From the NCBI GenBank assembly GCA_023159155.1, contig JAJNNX010000059.1, positions 299,905 to 363,904 on the forward strand: a DNA stretch of 64,000 bases. Reading direction: 5' to 3'. Made by a program: the position numbers and the translations under genes. Each line of letters opens with the position of its first letter. Position 1 is the first letter of the stretch. The stretch comes from Ustulina deusta. Its lineage: Eukaryota > Ascomycota > Sordariomycetes > Xylariales > Xylariaceae. The notes under the pieces are model-generated. The model was given only the letters and a program-made list of their open reading frames with translations, made no database searches and was not told the origin of the DNA. Below are positions 47,060-60,995 of the stretch, one piece after another.

Positions 47060-48451
47060 TTAATTGCGGGGCAATAAGCCCATCTCTTGATCTATGAGGC
47101 TCTGCTGTTCGAAGAGCCAAGTTCTCCAGTTTTGGTCTTTTAATACCGACCGGACCCGAGCCTCAAGCCACTCTGTATTCCCCCAGAATCCCCACGAGGC
47201 CTGAAATCTCAGCCAATCAACAAGCGCTGTTTCCCAGTGCCGTACGAAGGTATCCCAGTCGTATTTCTTGTCCATTCCATCAAGTAGATTACGATGATAT
47301 CGCTCTAGCAACCTTCTCTCGCCTTCCCCCATGAGCAGCTCAGCCGATCCATCGTCGTCTGTCAGCATGTGCAATGGCACTGAGCACGTGAATAACTTCG
47401 CAAGGTCACACACTCCTAGCCCGAGGCCTACGTACTGAAAATCATAGAATGCGACTTCGGAACCAGAATATGTCGTGAAAAGGTTCTCGGACTTTACGTC
47501 GCCATGGAGGAGCGTTTCCTGGTCACGCCCACGCGGTGTCAGAAAACTAGCCACCATCTCCGCGATGGAGTGCCCGGATGGAGCGAGGGGTTCGCAGAGC
47601 GCCGATGACCATTCGGACGCGGCGTCGGCGGCAAGAGAAGCGTATTCTCTCCGCCTTGTCGCAAGATATGTGTATCCCCCGTTTAACCACACCAGGTGGC
47701 CCGGCGCATCGCCCCGGCCTCTCCTCTCTGCTTCCTCAAGAGGCGGAAGCAGTAATTCCTCCAAGGGCAAGCGTGATTTCTCCGCCCACGATTTCCTGTG
47801 AAAGTCGGATAACCAATTCAATGCAGCATGCACCTGTGTTTGATCGAGCACCGCCCTCTTCTCCCCGGCAACGGGATATTTCAACCGCAGGTCCGTCATC
47901 AGGGTGGCAATTACCCCCTCGCCAGCATCGGACCCGGGCTTCCCCGACGTAGCCGCGATGCACCGGGCCATGGGCAGATCCCTTCCAAGCCGCGTTGCAA
48001 CGGAGCCGTAGAAGTTCTGCTCAACCTCGTAACTCATGATCTTGCGCAAGTGGCCCTCGTCTTCGGCCTCGGCCGGCGGCGGGGAAATCAACTTGAGAAT
48101 GAGCGCGTACGTCTCCTTTCCGTCGTCGCCCACATGGCCGATATCGCCATACCTTTCGCGCATCTGGCGTGCTGCACCCGCGGTTGGGGCCCGCGCCGTC
48201 ACCTGGCAAATGTGGCCGTATCCAGCCCACAGTGATTGGACTTTCTCGAGAGCTACAAGCTCCAATGAGTGCCACGAGAGCATAACGCTGGCCACGTGCT
48301 CGGCCTGGCTATAGATGGGCCGAGCCCGCGCTTCGGGCATCGTTTCCTGGGAGTCCTGGCGTATCTCCAAGACCCACCAGAGGAAAACGGAAAACGACAG
48401 AATGAGAAGAGAGAAGGCCCTCCACCTATTGTCAAATGTATGCGGGAGCAT
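47060..48451 (-). CDS. APH/CHK-like small-molecule kinase
   Basis: One exon; 463 residues from the ATG at 48451, or 426 from Met38 at 48340. The later start is preferred because a CT-rich promoter-like tract precedes it and the extra residues add an unrelated hydrophobic stretch. The Brenner motif HGDVKSEN (His316 to Asn323, numbered from the first ATG) and YDFQYVG (Asp337, in the metal-binding position) define the aminoglycoside-phosphotransferase / EcKinase-like fold. The invariant lysine is probably Lys120 (ALILKLI). DLAKLF follows. In fungi such proteins phosphorylate unknown small molecules; resistance should not be inferred. Confidence 0.82.
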   Translation of the reverse strand: MLPHTFDNRWRAFSLLILSFSVFLWWVLEIRQDSQETMPEARARPIYSQAEHVASVMLSWHSLELVALEKVQSLWAGYGHICQVTARAPTAGAARQMRERYGDIGHVGDDGKETYALILKLISPPPAEAEDEGHLRKIMSYEVEQNFYGSVATRLGRDLPMARCIAATSGKPGSDAGEGVIATLMTDLRLKYPVAGEKRAVLDQTQVHAALNWLSDFHRKSWAEKSRLPLEELLLPPLEEAERRGRGDAPGHLVWLNGGYTYLATRRREYASLAADAASEWSSALCEPLAPSGHSIAEMVASFLTPRGRDQETLLHGDVKSENLFTTYSGSEVAFYDFQYVGLGLGVCDLAKLFTCSVPLHMLTDDDGSAELLMGEGERRLLERYHRNLLDGMDKKYDWDTFVRHWETALVDWLRFQASWGFWGNTEWLEARVRSVLKDQNWRTWLFEQQSLIDQEMGLLPRN

Positions 48452-49391
48452 GTATTGGGGTTGTGGGCGTCGATGGGAACTCTGCGAGCTCCGGCTCGCT
48501 GTATCTGGCGTGAAAAGACGGCAGCTGTGAGCAGCTGTGGGGAGAGTTCAAAGGTCCCAACCCACTGCCAAGAACCCAAGGTTCCAAGCGGCCATAGGCC
48601 TCGGGTTTTGCCAAGGGTGAATAATAAAATACCAGTATCAAAAAAAAAAAAAAAACCCCTGTCAGTTGCTAAAATGGAGTCAAGATAGCGAGTTAGTTAT
48701 TACAATTGATGGCAAAAGGTGTAGGGAAGGTTTAGGGGAGTACCTAAAAGCTGTATTAACTGCCAGGAGCTATATTCGCGATAATCAACTGCAATTAACT
48801 ATATCAACTAGTTACACTTGATTACAAAAGCTGTATTAGTGGCAATTTGAGGCCATCGCTAGCCACCTAGGTATCACAATCAATTGTAGTCTATATAATT
48901 AATATAGTCCTTCGCCATCAATACAGCCAATACCATCAATATAGCCCTTTGCAATTAATTAGCTCTTACCAGTGCTCGGCTGCCGGGCAGTACCAGACAC
49001 CTACATACTAGAATTTCAAAAATCCGCCCAGCCCAACGTGTCTATCCAAACCGGTGGCGGCCTATCGCGCACCGCATTTTGTACCTAAAAGCTCCAAGTT
49101 TCTTTCTAAGAACAGGCAGCAAGATGACCGAACGAAAGACTGCCGAGTTGATCTCAATGCACTGCAGCTAAGGCTGACGAGAGACAGGGGCTTTAAGTGG
49201 GCTGCCTGGAGGCGCCCGCCAAGAACCTGAAATATATGTCCAGAGGTAACCTATCATTAGAAACGAGGGCCAACAAGGGCATGCCTATAAGGCACGAAAG
49301 GTCTTTTGTGGTCTTGCAGTTAATGGGCTAGTAACCTCCATTCTTTCAATCTGCTGTTATATCTGGAGTGGCAAAGCTTCAAAGCGTATCG
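48452..49391. other. Intergenic, flanks the retrotransposon
   Basis: No gene. An A16 run ends at 48655. From 48690 to 48975 short direct and inverted words recur (AGCTGTATTA, CCATCAATA-AGCC, GCAATTAA), which may be an eroded small element. Confidence 0.4.
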
Positions 49392-49396
49392 TAAAC
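49392..49396. repeat. Target-site duplication, left copy
   Basis: TAAAC immediately before the 5' LTR; the same five bases follow the 3' LTR at 56250-56254. Confidence 0.88.
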
Positions 49397-49715
49397 TGTA
49401 ACAAGGGCATGTATTATGGGCTTGGAACTTAGTCATATTTAGCTAATAATTCTCTAGGGGTCTTAAGGTCCATGGTTCTCTTTTTCGAGTGTTCGAACTT
49501 GGGATCCTCATGGCCTATTTATGCCTGTTCGCTATTAGGCTATTTGGAATATATTCTATGATTCTGTTAATACAAGGGACTATTAGGTCTCTTTATATAT
49601 GTATATAGTCCGTATAACCTCTAGTCTTTTTAATAAAAACTTATCTATTTTTCTATAAGCCTATATATTATACAAATAGTATAACTAGCAGCTTAATATA
49701 TTAATCCATATAATA
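49397..49715. repeat. 5' (left) LTR, 319 bp
   Basis: Starts TGTAACAAGGGCATG. The outer half up to about 49560 has normal GC; the inner half is converted to A+T and ends CCATATAATA against CCGTGTGACA in the other copy. Confidence 0.9.
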
Positions 49716-52700
49716 CTATTTTTTTTTTTAATGTTTAACTTTAAATATTTTTTATAATTAAATAATATAAAGGTTTATAACCTTTTTTAAATTATATTAA
49801 TAGAACTAATATATAGCTTTTTTTATTTTATTGCTATATAAATAATTATAAAGTTCTTAAGTCTAATACTTTTTAGCCGGCTATTTTTTTTTATTTAATT
49901 AAGTACTTTATATTGCTTTAAGTTTTTAAAAAGTTTTTTATTTTTTTTATTTAGTAGTTTTAAGATTGAATTAGAGGTACCTTTTATAAAACCTAGTTAA
50001 AGTTAAATAATATTTAATTATTAATATAATAAAGTTTAATAAATAAAATATAAAAAAAATTATAGATTTTTTATTTTTTAAGTAAAATAAGTCGAATAGC
50101 AATAAAAAAAATAACTTTCTAAATCTTAAAAAGTTTTAATATTTTTTTATTAAGCTTTTTTATAAATTATTTAATTTTAATATTTTTAGTATTTAATATT
50201 ACTAATTAGTTTTTAATATAAGTAAATACTTTTATTTTATTTTTATTAGTCTATTTTTTTATTTTTTAGTAGCTTTTTTTTGAATATTTTTATATATTTT
50301 AGTAAACTTATATTATTTAATATATATATAGCTAATTTTCTAGATTGCAAAATATATTACAAAAAAAATTATAAGCTATTAAGTAATATTTATAATTTAT
50401 ATAAAATAAAGTTATATATATAAATATAAATATAATATTATTATATGCAAATTTTATTATAAAAAATAAGTTTTTTTGGTTAGTTTTTTTATAATTAATA
50501 AATATTTATAAATAGATTTTTAAAAATTAATTAAATTATTTAGTTTAATTATTAGTTTAAAAATAAAAAGCTATACTTATATATAGCTTAATTTTTACTA
50601 GTTTAAGGAAATCTTTTTATAAGTATGCAGTAAATTTAAAGTTTTTATTAAAAATAATATTAAAAAATATATTATATAGTTTTTAATAAATTTTTGCAAA
50701 TATTTTAATAAAATTATTAGTTTTTTTTTTTAAACTTTTAAAGCTATAAAATAAGCTATTTTTATAAAAAGGTTAATTATTATTTATATAAAATTATAGC
50801 TATTTAAAAAAGGTAAGTTTATAATAAAGTTTATTATAACTATTTTATTATAAGCTATAGTAAAATTCTATAAGTTATAGCAATCTATAAGAGGTATATT
50901 ATAAGATTTTGTTTTATTAGTATTATAAGTATTTTTATATATATTTTTATATTAATATTTTTAAGTTTAGCTATTAAAAGTTATAAATAATTAATTCTAT
51001 AGTTTTATCTATTTTTATATATTTTATTACTAATATATTATATTTAGACTTTATTACGTTTTTTTAAATAGTAATAAATATTTATAATTAATCCTTTTTA
51101 TATAGCAAACTGTTTTATATTTTAATGTTCTTATTAAAGTTTTTTAGCTATAAGGTATATTTAGCGTTTTTTTTTTTAGCAGATTTTTTTTATAAAGTTT
51201 TAGTTCTATTATAGTATTATTAAGCTATATAATTGTTCTAATATTAGTAGGACTACTATTACTACTAGAAATAATATACTTTATAAATAAAAAAAATATT
51301 TATTTTACAAAACTATTTTTATTAGCTAGTTTTTTTTTTTTTTTTTAAAGTAATATTAAGCTAGTTTAAACATAATATTAGCCTTTTTATTAAGTTATCC
51401 TAATTAATAATTAATTATAAACTAATATATAAATAATTACTAAGCTTATTATGTTTATTTATAATTAAAAATTTTTATAGTTATAAAATATATAAAGTTT
51501 TAGTAATCTAAATAAATTTTAATTTTATATTTTTACTAATATAAACTTATATAAATAAAAAATAACTAGATATAATTGTTTGTTTAAGTTTTTTTATAAT
51601 AAAACTGCTCTAAAAATAAAGTCTAATGTGTTAATTTTTATATATATAATTTTTTTTAGGTTAAAATATACTAGAATAAAAGCTATAATAAATCAATATT
51701 TTAGTTTTTTAAAAGTTTTATTTATTATTTTTATTTATTTATTTAATTTTTTTTTTTATTAGCGTTTATAAAAAGTTTAATAATTACTAAAAGTTTTTTA
51801 ATAAACTATTAATAAAAATTAATAAAACTTATAAACTATTATAATTTTTATAAAATATTTAAGGGTTTTTATTTATTAATATAGTTTATTTTGTTTAGTA
51901 CTATAAAGATTTTATTAGCCCTAATAATATAGCTTAGAAACTTTATTTTTTATATTTACTATTTATATTTCTAGGGGGCAACTGCCAGGTTATATTATAT
52001 TAATTATTTTAGAACTTTTTTAATTAATTAATTATATTTTTTTAATATATTAGCATAAATGAATAAATTATTTAAATAAATAAAAAATCTAGCGTTAATA
52101 AAATTATAAAATATATTATTTATTATAGCTTAAAAAATTACTAAAATATTTATAAGTTTTATTAATATAACTATATATTTAAAAAAGTTATATTTGCAAT
52201 AAAATATTATTTTTTATTTGTTTTCTTTTTTAATATATACTAAAAAGAATCCGGATTTTAAATCAATTTTAGTAAATTATTTAGCTATTATAAAATAGGC
52301 TTACAGCTCTACAATTAATAATATTAAATACTAAACCAGAATTATTATACTATTTAAGCTTTTATAGTTAACTATAGGTTATAAAAGATTATTTAAGTTT
52401 TTTTTTTTAATAAATATTAAAAAAGCTTTATATAATAAAATAGATTTCTAAATATGTTTAGTTTTTAGTATTTTTTTTAACTATAGTTTTAAAATATTTA
52501 ATTTTTATATACTTATAATATATAATAGTCCTTATAATAATATTTTATTTTTTATAATATTAATAGTATAGTTTTATAGCTAATAATTAAATAATTATTA
52601 TATAGCTACTTTAAATATAATAAAAAAAAATTCCTAAAACTTTTTAAAAACTTAAGCAATAATAATATTAGTAGCTTTTTATAAAATAATTATTAGAACT

Positions 52701-55700
52701 TTAGTTATTTTTAAGTTTAAAATAGCTTAATTTATATAATTTTTATAATAATACTTTAAAATAAAAATAATTTTTTAGATATTTTTAAAAAAATATACTA
52801 ATTAATATTATTTTAGTTACTATTAAAAAAAAATTATATTATATTTATTATTTATTTTATTTAGTTTAAAGCTAAACTATATAAAATAATTCTTTTAATA
52901 TTTAAAAATTATTTTTTTTATATAATATTTGCCTGCTTTTTATATATATATAATATTAAAAATTATTATAAATTATAGTTATATTTTTTTAATAAAAAGC
53001 AACTTTTATTTTTATATTTAATTAAAAAATATTATTAGTATTAAACTTTTAATATTAAGTAGCGCTTAAATAAAATATTTTTTATTATTATATAAGAATA
53101 TTATATATACTATAAGGCAATATTTTATTTTAAGTTCTAAGTTAGGTTTTTTTTTTAGGTTTATTAGTTCTTTTTTAGATTGCTTAATTATATTTATTTA
53201 AAGTTTATTATTTTAGTTTAGCTTTAAAATTTTATAAAATATAATATAAAATTTTTTTAAAAATCTAAGTTAAACTTATTTATTTTTATAAACTATAATA
53301 AAAGCTTAAATATAACTATTAAAAATATATTTATTTTAGCTTATTTAATAAAGTTTAAAAAAAATAGTTTTTTAGTTAATTTTTTTTAGTAGTAAAAGTT
53401 TTTTTAAATATTAATAATAAGTTTTATTTATTAATGTTTTTTTTAATAAAACAAACAAAAATATTATAGTTATTTTATTTATAATATTAATAATTAATTT
53501 TATTATATTTTTATTAATTAATAATAGTTTAATCTATTTTTTTAAAGCTACTATTACTAAAGCTTATTATTTATTTTTAAAGTTTAGTTTGATTTTATTA
53601 TTAGTTTTTTTAAATATATTCTTTTTTAAGGATTAGTTATAGCTTAAGTTAAAGTATTTTTTTTTACTATAATTAAGTTAGCTTAATTTTAAAAGTTTTA
53701 TTATTAAAATAGGCTTTTTTTTTTTTTATATTTTAAAATTAATTAATATATTTTTATATATTTGGCCTGCTTTTTATATAACTAAAATAAATTTTTTATT
53801 AGTTTTTAATAAGCTTTTTTAATAAAAATAAACTAATTTAGTAATATTATTAAAAAAAGTTTTAGTTATATAATTTTAAAAAATAGTTTTAAACTACTAA
53901 ATAATTTTATTAAAATTAAAAAACTTTATATAATATTAAATTATATTTTTTTTATATTTAAAACTAATTATTTTTTTAAAGTTCTAATATTATTTAAAAT
54001 AATTTTTAAACTTTTTTTTTAATATATATATATAGCTAAGCTATTAATTTATAAAACTTATTTTTTTTATTTATTTAATATATTACTAGTACTAAATTTA
54101 TATTTTACTTATTAATAGTAAGCTTATTTAGTTAATTTAATAATAGTTTTTAAAAAAGCTTTTTTTATATATTTTTAAATATAATTTTATTTTTATTTAC
54201 TAAGTTTAAAACTTTACTAAGTTCTTTTTATTATAAACTAATAGTTTATTTAAATATATTAGATTAATTATAATAAAAAAAACTAAATAAATAAAATATT
54301 TAAAAATTTAAATTAGTTAATTATTAGATTATAACTTATTATTATTATTATTATTAATTTTTTAAAAACTTTATAAAAAAAAAGTAGTAGTCCTTATAAA
54401 AGCTTTAATAAACTATTATTATTATTATTGCTTAAATTTTTTAAATCTAGGTTAAAAGCTCTAAACAAATAATAAAGTAGCATAGCTTTTTTATTTTTAC
54501 TAAATATAAAAAGTCTAATATATATAAAATTAAATTATATATAGGTTTTTTTAGCTATTTAGCAAGCTTAAACTTTTTAAAAAGTTTTGCTTATTAATAT
54601 TTTTTTTATTTAAGCTTTTAAACTAAAATATTTAAATAAAAGCTTTTATAATAAAAAAAACTCTAGTTAGCTAACAAAAAAAATAAATATAAACTTAAAA
54701 GCTATATATTTTTTAATAAATTTTAAAACAAAATTTATATTTATTTTATAGTTAGTTATTAGTTAAGTATTAAATTTATTTAAAATAGCTTAAATATATA
54801 CTTAAAAACTTTTAATTTATTTTTAAATAGCTTTATTATACATAAAATTAAAATATTTTTAAATAAATAAATTATTAATTTAGTTTTTTTTTAATTTATT
54901 TATAATATTACTTTTTTTTAGAACTTTTTATACTATTAATAATTTTTTATATTTTTTTAAAAAATATAAAACTAAATTATTTTATTTATTATTAAAATTA
55001 TTTAATTTATTTTATAAATATAATAATCCTTGCTTAATATATTTATATTATTATATTATAAAAGTTATATATAATTTTATATTATTTTTTAATTTTTTTT
55101 TAGTTTTAATAATAAAAAGCTTTAATATTATTAATAAAAATATTAATTATTATATAAAAATTATTTATTTATTAATATAATTTTATAAGCTAGTTTAATA
55201 AATTAGTAATAATAATAATAGTTTTAATTAATTTAATTTAATTTTTTATAACAATATTATATTTTTAAAAATTATATAAAATAATAATACTAATATAATT
55301 AGTTAATAAGTCTAATATATTAAGTTTAGTTTTTAAAACATAAAATTTAATTAAAAAACAAAAAATTAATTATAAATATAAATATTATTATAAAAATAAT
55401 ATATTTTATATATTATAGTTTAGTTATTAGTAAGCTACTAGTTTATTAATTAATTTAAATATTTTTTTAAGTAGGAATAAAAAAAATATTTTAAGTATAG
55501 ATAAAAAAAAAATAAAAAGTAATATTTTTAGAAAATCTTAATAAAAAAAAATAAAAAAGTTAGGTAAAAAAACTACTAAAAATTATATTTTATTAAATAT
55601 AAAAAATAGTTTTTTTGCTACTAGTAGTACTAAGCTATTTTAAGCTAATTTGTTTTAAAGGTTTAATTATAGTTTAATATTTTTTGGGTTATTTTTATTT

Positions 55701-55929
55701 AAGATTTTGTTTAAGTTTTTTTTTTGTTTAAATTTTTATTTAAAATTTTGTTTAGGTTTTTTTTTTTTAGTTTAAAAAAAATACTACTAGTAATAACTAT
55801 AGCATAAAATAATAATTAAAATATAAAAAATATTTCTAAAACTAGTAAGCTATTACTAGTAATAAATATAGATTAAACTAAAATAATTATAAAATTATAA
55901 AAGTTTTTTTAAATAAATAAAAAATTATT

Positions 55930-56249
55930 TGTAATAAAAGCATATATTATAAGCTTAGAACTTAGTTATATTTAGCTAATAATTTTTTAAAAGTTTTAAA
56001 GTTTATAGTTTTTTTTTTTTAAATATTTAAACTTAAGATTTTTATAGCTTATTTATGCTTGTTCGCTATTAGGCTATTTAGAATATATTCTATAACTCTG
56101 TTAACGCAAGGGACTGTTAGGTCTCCCTATATATGCGCATAGTCCGTATGACCTCCAGTCCTTCCAATAAGGGCTTATCCGTTCCCCCGTAGGCCTGCAT
56201 ATTGTACCAACAGCATAGCTAGCGGCTTGGCATATCAATCCGTGTGACA
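55930..56249. repeat. 3' (right) LTR, 320 bp
   Basis: Starts TGTAATAAAAGCATA (mutated) and ends CCGTGTGACA (intact). The outer half, from about 56090, keeps normal GC. Confidence 0.9.
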
Positions 56250-56254
56250 TAAAC
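56250..56254. repeat. Target-site duplication, right copy
   Basis: TAAAC, matching 49392-49396. Confidence 0.88.
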
Positions 56255-59200
56255 ACCACGAACTCAGTCTAACTAAAGCCTACTACAGCGTCCGAGAGGG
56301 GAAACTATTCAAAAACAATTTTTTTAATAAGTATATACCTTAAAAATATCAATTAAAAAATAAGTAATTTAAATAGTACTAGTATATATAGTATTAATTA
56401 AAATAGTAAGGCTACTAGGTATAAGTAGCTATTTTAGTATAGAAATAAAATTAATTTTTATTTTTATTTTTTAAAAATTATTTTTTATAAAGTTTTCCAA
56501 AAATAGCTATATAACCTTATATAAGTATGCTAATTATTATACCTAGTTCTACAAATTTTTATAAGCGTTTATTTCTATTTATAAACTAGTATATTTATAA
56601 TTACTATAAAGCAAAGTAGCAAAAGCAAAGGCAAAACTGCTATTAATAAAGCTACTGTTTAATAAGCTATAGCAAAAGTTATATAAGTAGCAATTAATAA
56701 AAAATTAAAAAATATAACCTTACGTAAGCGTAATTTTGCTAAAGTAATAAAATTTAACTAAAATAGTTCTAAAATAATATGTTTTAAGTTTTAGTATTAG
56801 AAAAGCAAAGATTTAAGCAATATAGCTAACTATATAAACCTATGTAGCAATATTAAGCAAACTAAAAACCTATTAAACTAGTTTTATAGTAGTTAGTTTA
56901 ATAATATTTATTAGTTTATTAAAAAAGACTAAGTATATATAACCTTATATAAGCTTTTTTTATTATATATTAATAACTATAGATTATTATATGCTTGATT
57001 ATTTTTAAAAAAGTTTGTATTAAAAACTTTTTTACTTTTTATATATTTAAAGTAAACTATTAATAGTAAGCTATAGTTATTATAGCTTATATAATATTTA
57101 AACAAGTTAATATTAAAAAATATTAAGCTTATATAAATATAAAAAGCTATAGTTTATTTAATAAATATGTTTCTTTTAAGTTAAACATATTTAGTAGTGC
57201 TTATTTATATTACTAATACTTTTTTTTAGCTATATTTTATATATTTTATAAAAAACAAAAAAGATTTAAGTTTATTAAAGCTTATAAATTATTATATAAA
57301 GGTCTATAAACAAATGCTAACTTAAGCAACCAAAAACAAGTTAGATAAAAGTAATAAGTTTTTTAATATTACTAAACGCATACTTATACAAGCTACTATA
57401 AGCAAACTTAAATATTTTTATTATTAAATTAATTATAAACTTATTATATGCAATAATAATAAAAAAAGATCTTGCTTATGCAAGTATTTATAAAAATAAT
57501 ATACCTAGGTCAAAAGTATTCAAAGTTTTATATAATTTTATAAGCATTTATAAAGCTTTATAATAGTTTTTAATAGTTTATATATAGTTTATAGAATTAT
57601 ATAGATTAATATATAAATAAAAGATTTTATATAAGATAGATTTAATATAATCAAATTAATATAATATGTTTTAATTAATAATATTTAAGTTAATATATAA
57701 TATAAATTTATTTTAATATAATAAACTTTATTTAAATATATTATTATATTTATATAAAATCTAATTTTTTTAAAAATTAAAATTAAAATTAAAATTATAT
57801 ATTATATAATATATAAATTTTAATTAAATAAATTATATAATTAAATTTAAAAATAAGTTTTTTAATTTTATATTTATATAATTTAATAATTTATATTTTT
57901 AAAATTTTAATTAAATAAAAAATTTAAATATATTTTTATTAATTTTTTATTTTTTATTTATAAAATTAAAAAAAAATATTAAAATAATACTTATAAATTT
58001 TTAATTATAAATATTTTTAAAAAAAATAATTATTAAATTAATTAATATTTTAAAAATTTAAATTCTAAGTTTATATAACTTATAGTAATAAAATTATATA
58101 AATAAATTAAATATAAAAAATATTATTAAAAAAATATAAAATAAACTTATAAAATATATTAGCTATAAAATTATAAAAGTAATTTTAGATTTTTTATTAA
58201 TAAAAATATTTAAATTATTTTATATTAATTTTTTTAATTTAATAGTTATAATAAAATATATTATATTATTAAATTTAAAATTAAATTCTAAATCTAAATT
58301 TCTTTTTTAATTTTATAATTATTTTATTTATAATATTATAATAAAATATATTAAAATAATCTTGATAATTTTTTAAAACTTAAATAGCTATAAAATTATA
58401 AAAAATTAAATTATTAGTTTATATAATTTATATTAATAAAATTAAAAAAGAAAATTTTATTAAAAATTATATATATATAAAATAAGCTTATAAAATAAGT
58501 TTATAGTATAAATTATTTATTTATAATATTATAATATATTATATTTAAATAATTTTTATAATTTTTAAATTTATTTTATATATAAGTTTATTTTATATAT
58601 AAGTTTATTTTATATTTTTTTAATAATATTTTTTTATTTAATTTATTTATATAATTTTATAAATAAAATAAATATAAAATTAATAAAAATATATTTAAAA
58701 TTTAATAAAAACTTATAAAAAATTTAAACTAATAATTTTAAATAATAATTTATATTTTAAATTAAAATAAAACTATATTAAATAGTTTATATTTTTATAA
58801 ATAAAATTTTATATATAAATATATTAAAGTTTTTAATATTTTATTATATATATTTTTTTTAATTTAAATTTTTTTAATATTTATTAATTTTTTTATTAAA
58901 ATAATGCTTTATGATGCTTTATTTTATTATAAATATTATACTATATTATTATTTTTTAAAAATAATAAACTAATATTTTATATTTTATAAATTATAATTA
59001 TTAAACTATATGTAAATTTTTATATTTTTAAAATTAATTAAATATTAAAATTATATTATATATAATAATTAAATAAAATATATTTATTAATTAATTTAAA
59101 TATATATATTTTATTTAATAATTTATTTAATTTTATTTTTTAATATATTTTTTAATAATTTTTATTTTTTAAAATATTTATAAAATAATATAATAAATTT

Positions 59201-59780
59201 AATAAATAAATTTTTATTAAACTTAAATTTAAATAAATATAATAGTTTTTATAATTTATAAAATTATTAATTAGTATTAAAAACTATAAATTTATTATTT
59301 AACTTTTATATAAAAAATATTAGGTTTAATAAAAAAAATAATAAATTTTTTTATTAAATATTTTTAAAAAACTTATCTTAATATTTTATTAATATATAAA
59401 AATATTTATTATATAAAGCTTAATATTAGTTTTAAAAATAAAACTTATATAATTTATATTAAATATTAAATTTATAAAAATATATAAAAAGTTTAAACTA
59501 ATAATTTTAAATAATAATTTATATTTTAAATTAAAATAAGTTTATATTAAGTAGCTTTTATTTTTATAAATAAGACTTTATATATAAATATATTAAATCT
59601 TTTAATATTTTATTATATATTTTTTTTAATTAAATTCTTTTTTATATATTTATTAGTTTTTTTATTAATAATTATATTTAATTTTATAATTTTAATATTT
59701 TTGTTTGTTATAATCTAGCTATATAAAAAAGCTTAAAATATATAAAATATTAAATAAATTCTTTTTATATTTTTTAAAAC

Positions 59781-59781
<1 letters not shown>

Positions 59782-59818
<37 letters not shown>
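59782..59818. repeat. (TAA)n microsatellite
   Basis: About 12 uninterrupted TAA units in the AT-rich tract. Confidence 0.85.
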
Positions 59819-60869
59819 TAAAAAGAATATTTTTAGTATTAAATTAATATTTATTAAAAAAAAACTTTTTAAATTTAAATATAATAATACTAATATTTTT
59901 AATATAAAATAAAATAATTTTAATAATTAAAAAATTATAACTAATAAAAAAAACATTATTTTTATTATTAATTTTTTTTTAATTATATTAATAATATATT
60001 AAAAATAAATAAATTAAAAAATAATTAAGTTATATTTTTATTTAATTATTTATTAATCAAATTAGTTTTATTATAATAAAAGAATAAAATATTTAAAAAA
60101 ATATTTTAAAATTTATATTAATTAAATTATTTAAAAATTCTTAAAAAAAAAGCTTATTTTTTAAAAAATAACTAAAAATTATGATATATATGTTTAATAT
60201 ATATAATATATTAATAAAAAATTATTTTAATTAAATTAAAATTATAATAAATATTTATATTTTTAAATAAATAAAAAATAAAAAATTATATAAAAAAAAT
60301 AAAGAAATATAATATAAATTAAAATATAAAACTAAAAATAATATTTAAATATAAAGCTTTAAATAAAATATTTTAATTTTTAAAACTATTTTATTAAAAT
60401 AACTATTTAAATTATTATTTAAACTATTATAATTAAAGTTATTATTATAGCAAAAAATAATAATAATAATATAAATTTTTTTAATATAAATTTTATTTTT
60501 AATATAATAAAGAAAATAATAACATTTTATAAATAAAAAATAAAAAAAATTAAAATAAAAAAATATATTATAATTAAAATAAAAATATAATAAAAATTAT
60601 AATTATAAAAAAAAAATATATATATATATAATATAATAAAAACTATAATTATATAAATTTTATTAATATATAATTTAATAATAAATTTTTTTTTTAATAT
60701 TAAGTTTAGTTATTATAATAATATTTAAAAAAGAATTTATATAATATATTATTTTAATATTTATATATTTATTTATATTAAAATAATTAATATTAATTAT
60801 AATTTTATTATATAATTTATATAAAATATAAGTTTATATTTAGTTTTATATAAATATTTTTTTTATAAA

Positions 60870-60995
60870 TAATATAATATATAATTAATTATATTTTTTT
60901 ATATATATTATTTGTTTATTTTATATATAATATATTATATATAAAAATAAACAAATAATATATATAAATAGAATATAATTTATTATATATTATAT
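60870..60995. repeat. Imperfect palindrome, about 125 bp
   Basis: ATTATTTGTTTATTTTATA on the left and TATAAAAATAAACAAATAAT on the right face each other around about 60931. The match continues outward through ATATAATTAATTATATT / AATATAATTTATTATAT. Confidence 0.7.

Larger units (their letters stand above)
49397..56249. mobile_element. RIP-mutated LTR retrotransposon, 6.85 kb
   Basis: Direct repeats of about 320 bp (49397-49715 and 55930-56249) bound a 6.2 kb interior and are flanked by a perfect 5-bp TAAAC duplication. LTRs begin TGTAA and end in ACA in the better-preserved copy (ATA in the mutated one). The interior is almost entirely A+T with no open frame, so gag and pol domains, superfamily (Gypsy or Copia) and orientation cannot be read. 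LTR differences are C-to-T and G-to-A transitions, as in RIP. Immediately inside the 5' LTR no tRNA-primer site survives. Confidence 0.9.

Noticed and set aside
51580..51762. Short open frames in the AT-rich tract (also 63244-63435)
   Set aside because: Composed of Phe, Ile, Lys, Asn and Tyr as expected from random A+T; no coding evidence.
49397..56249. Mitochondrial DNA insertion, given the A+T content
   Set aside because: The LTR pair, target duplication and transition-only differences explain it better as a RIP-mutated retrotransposon.
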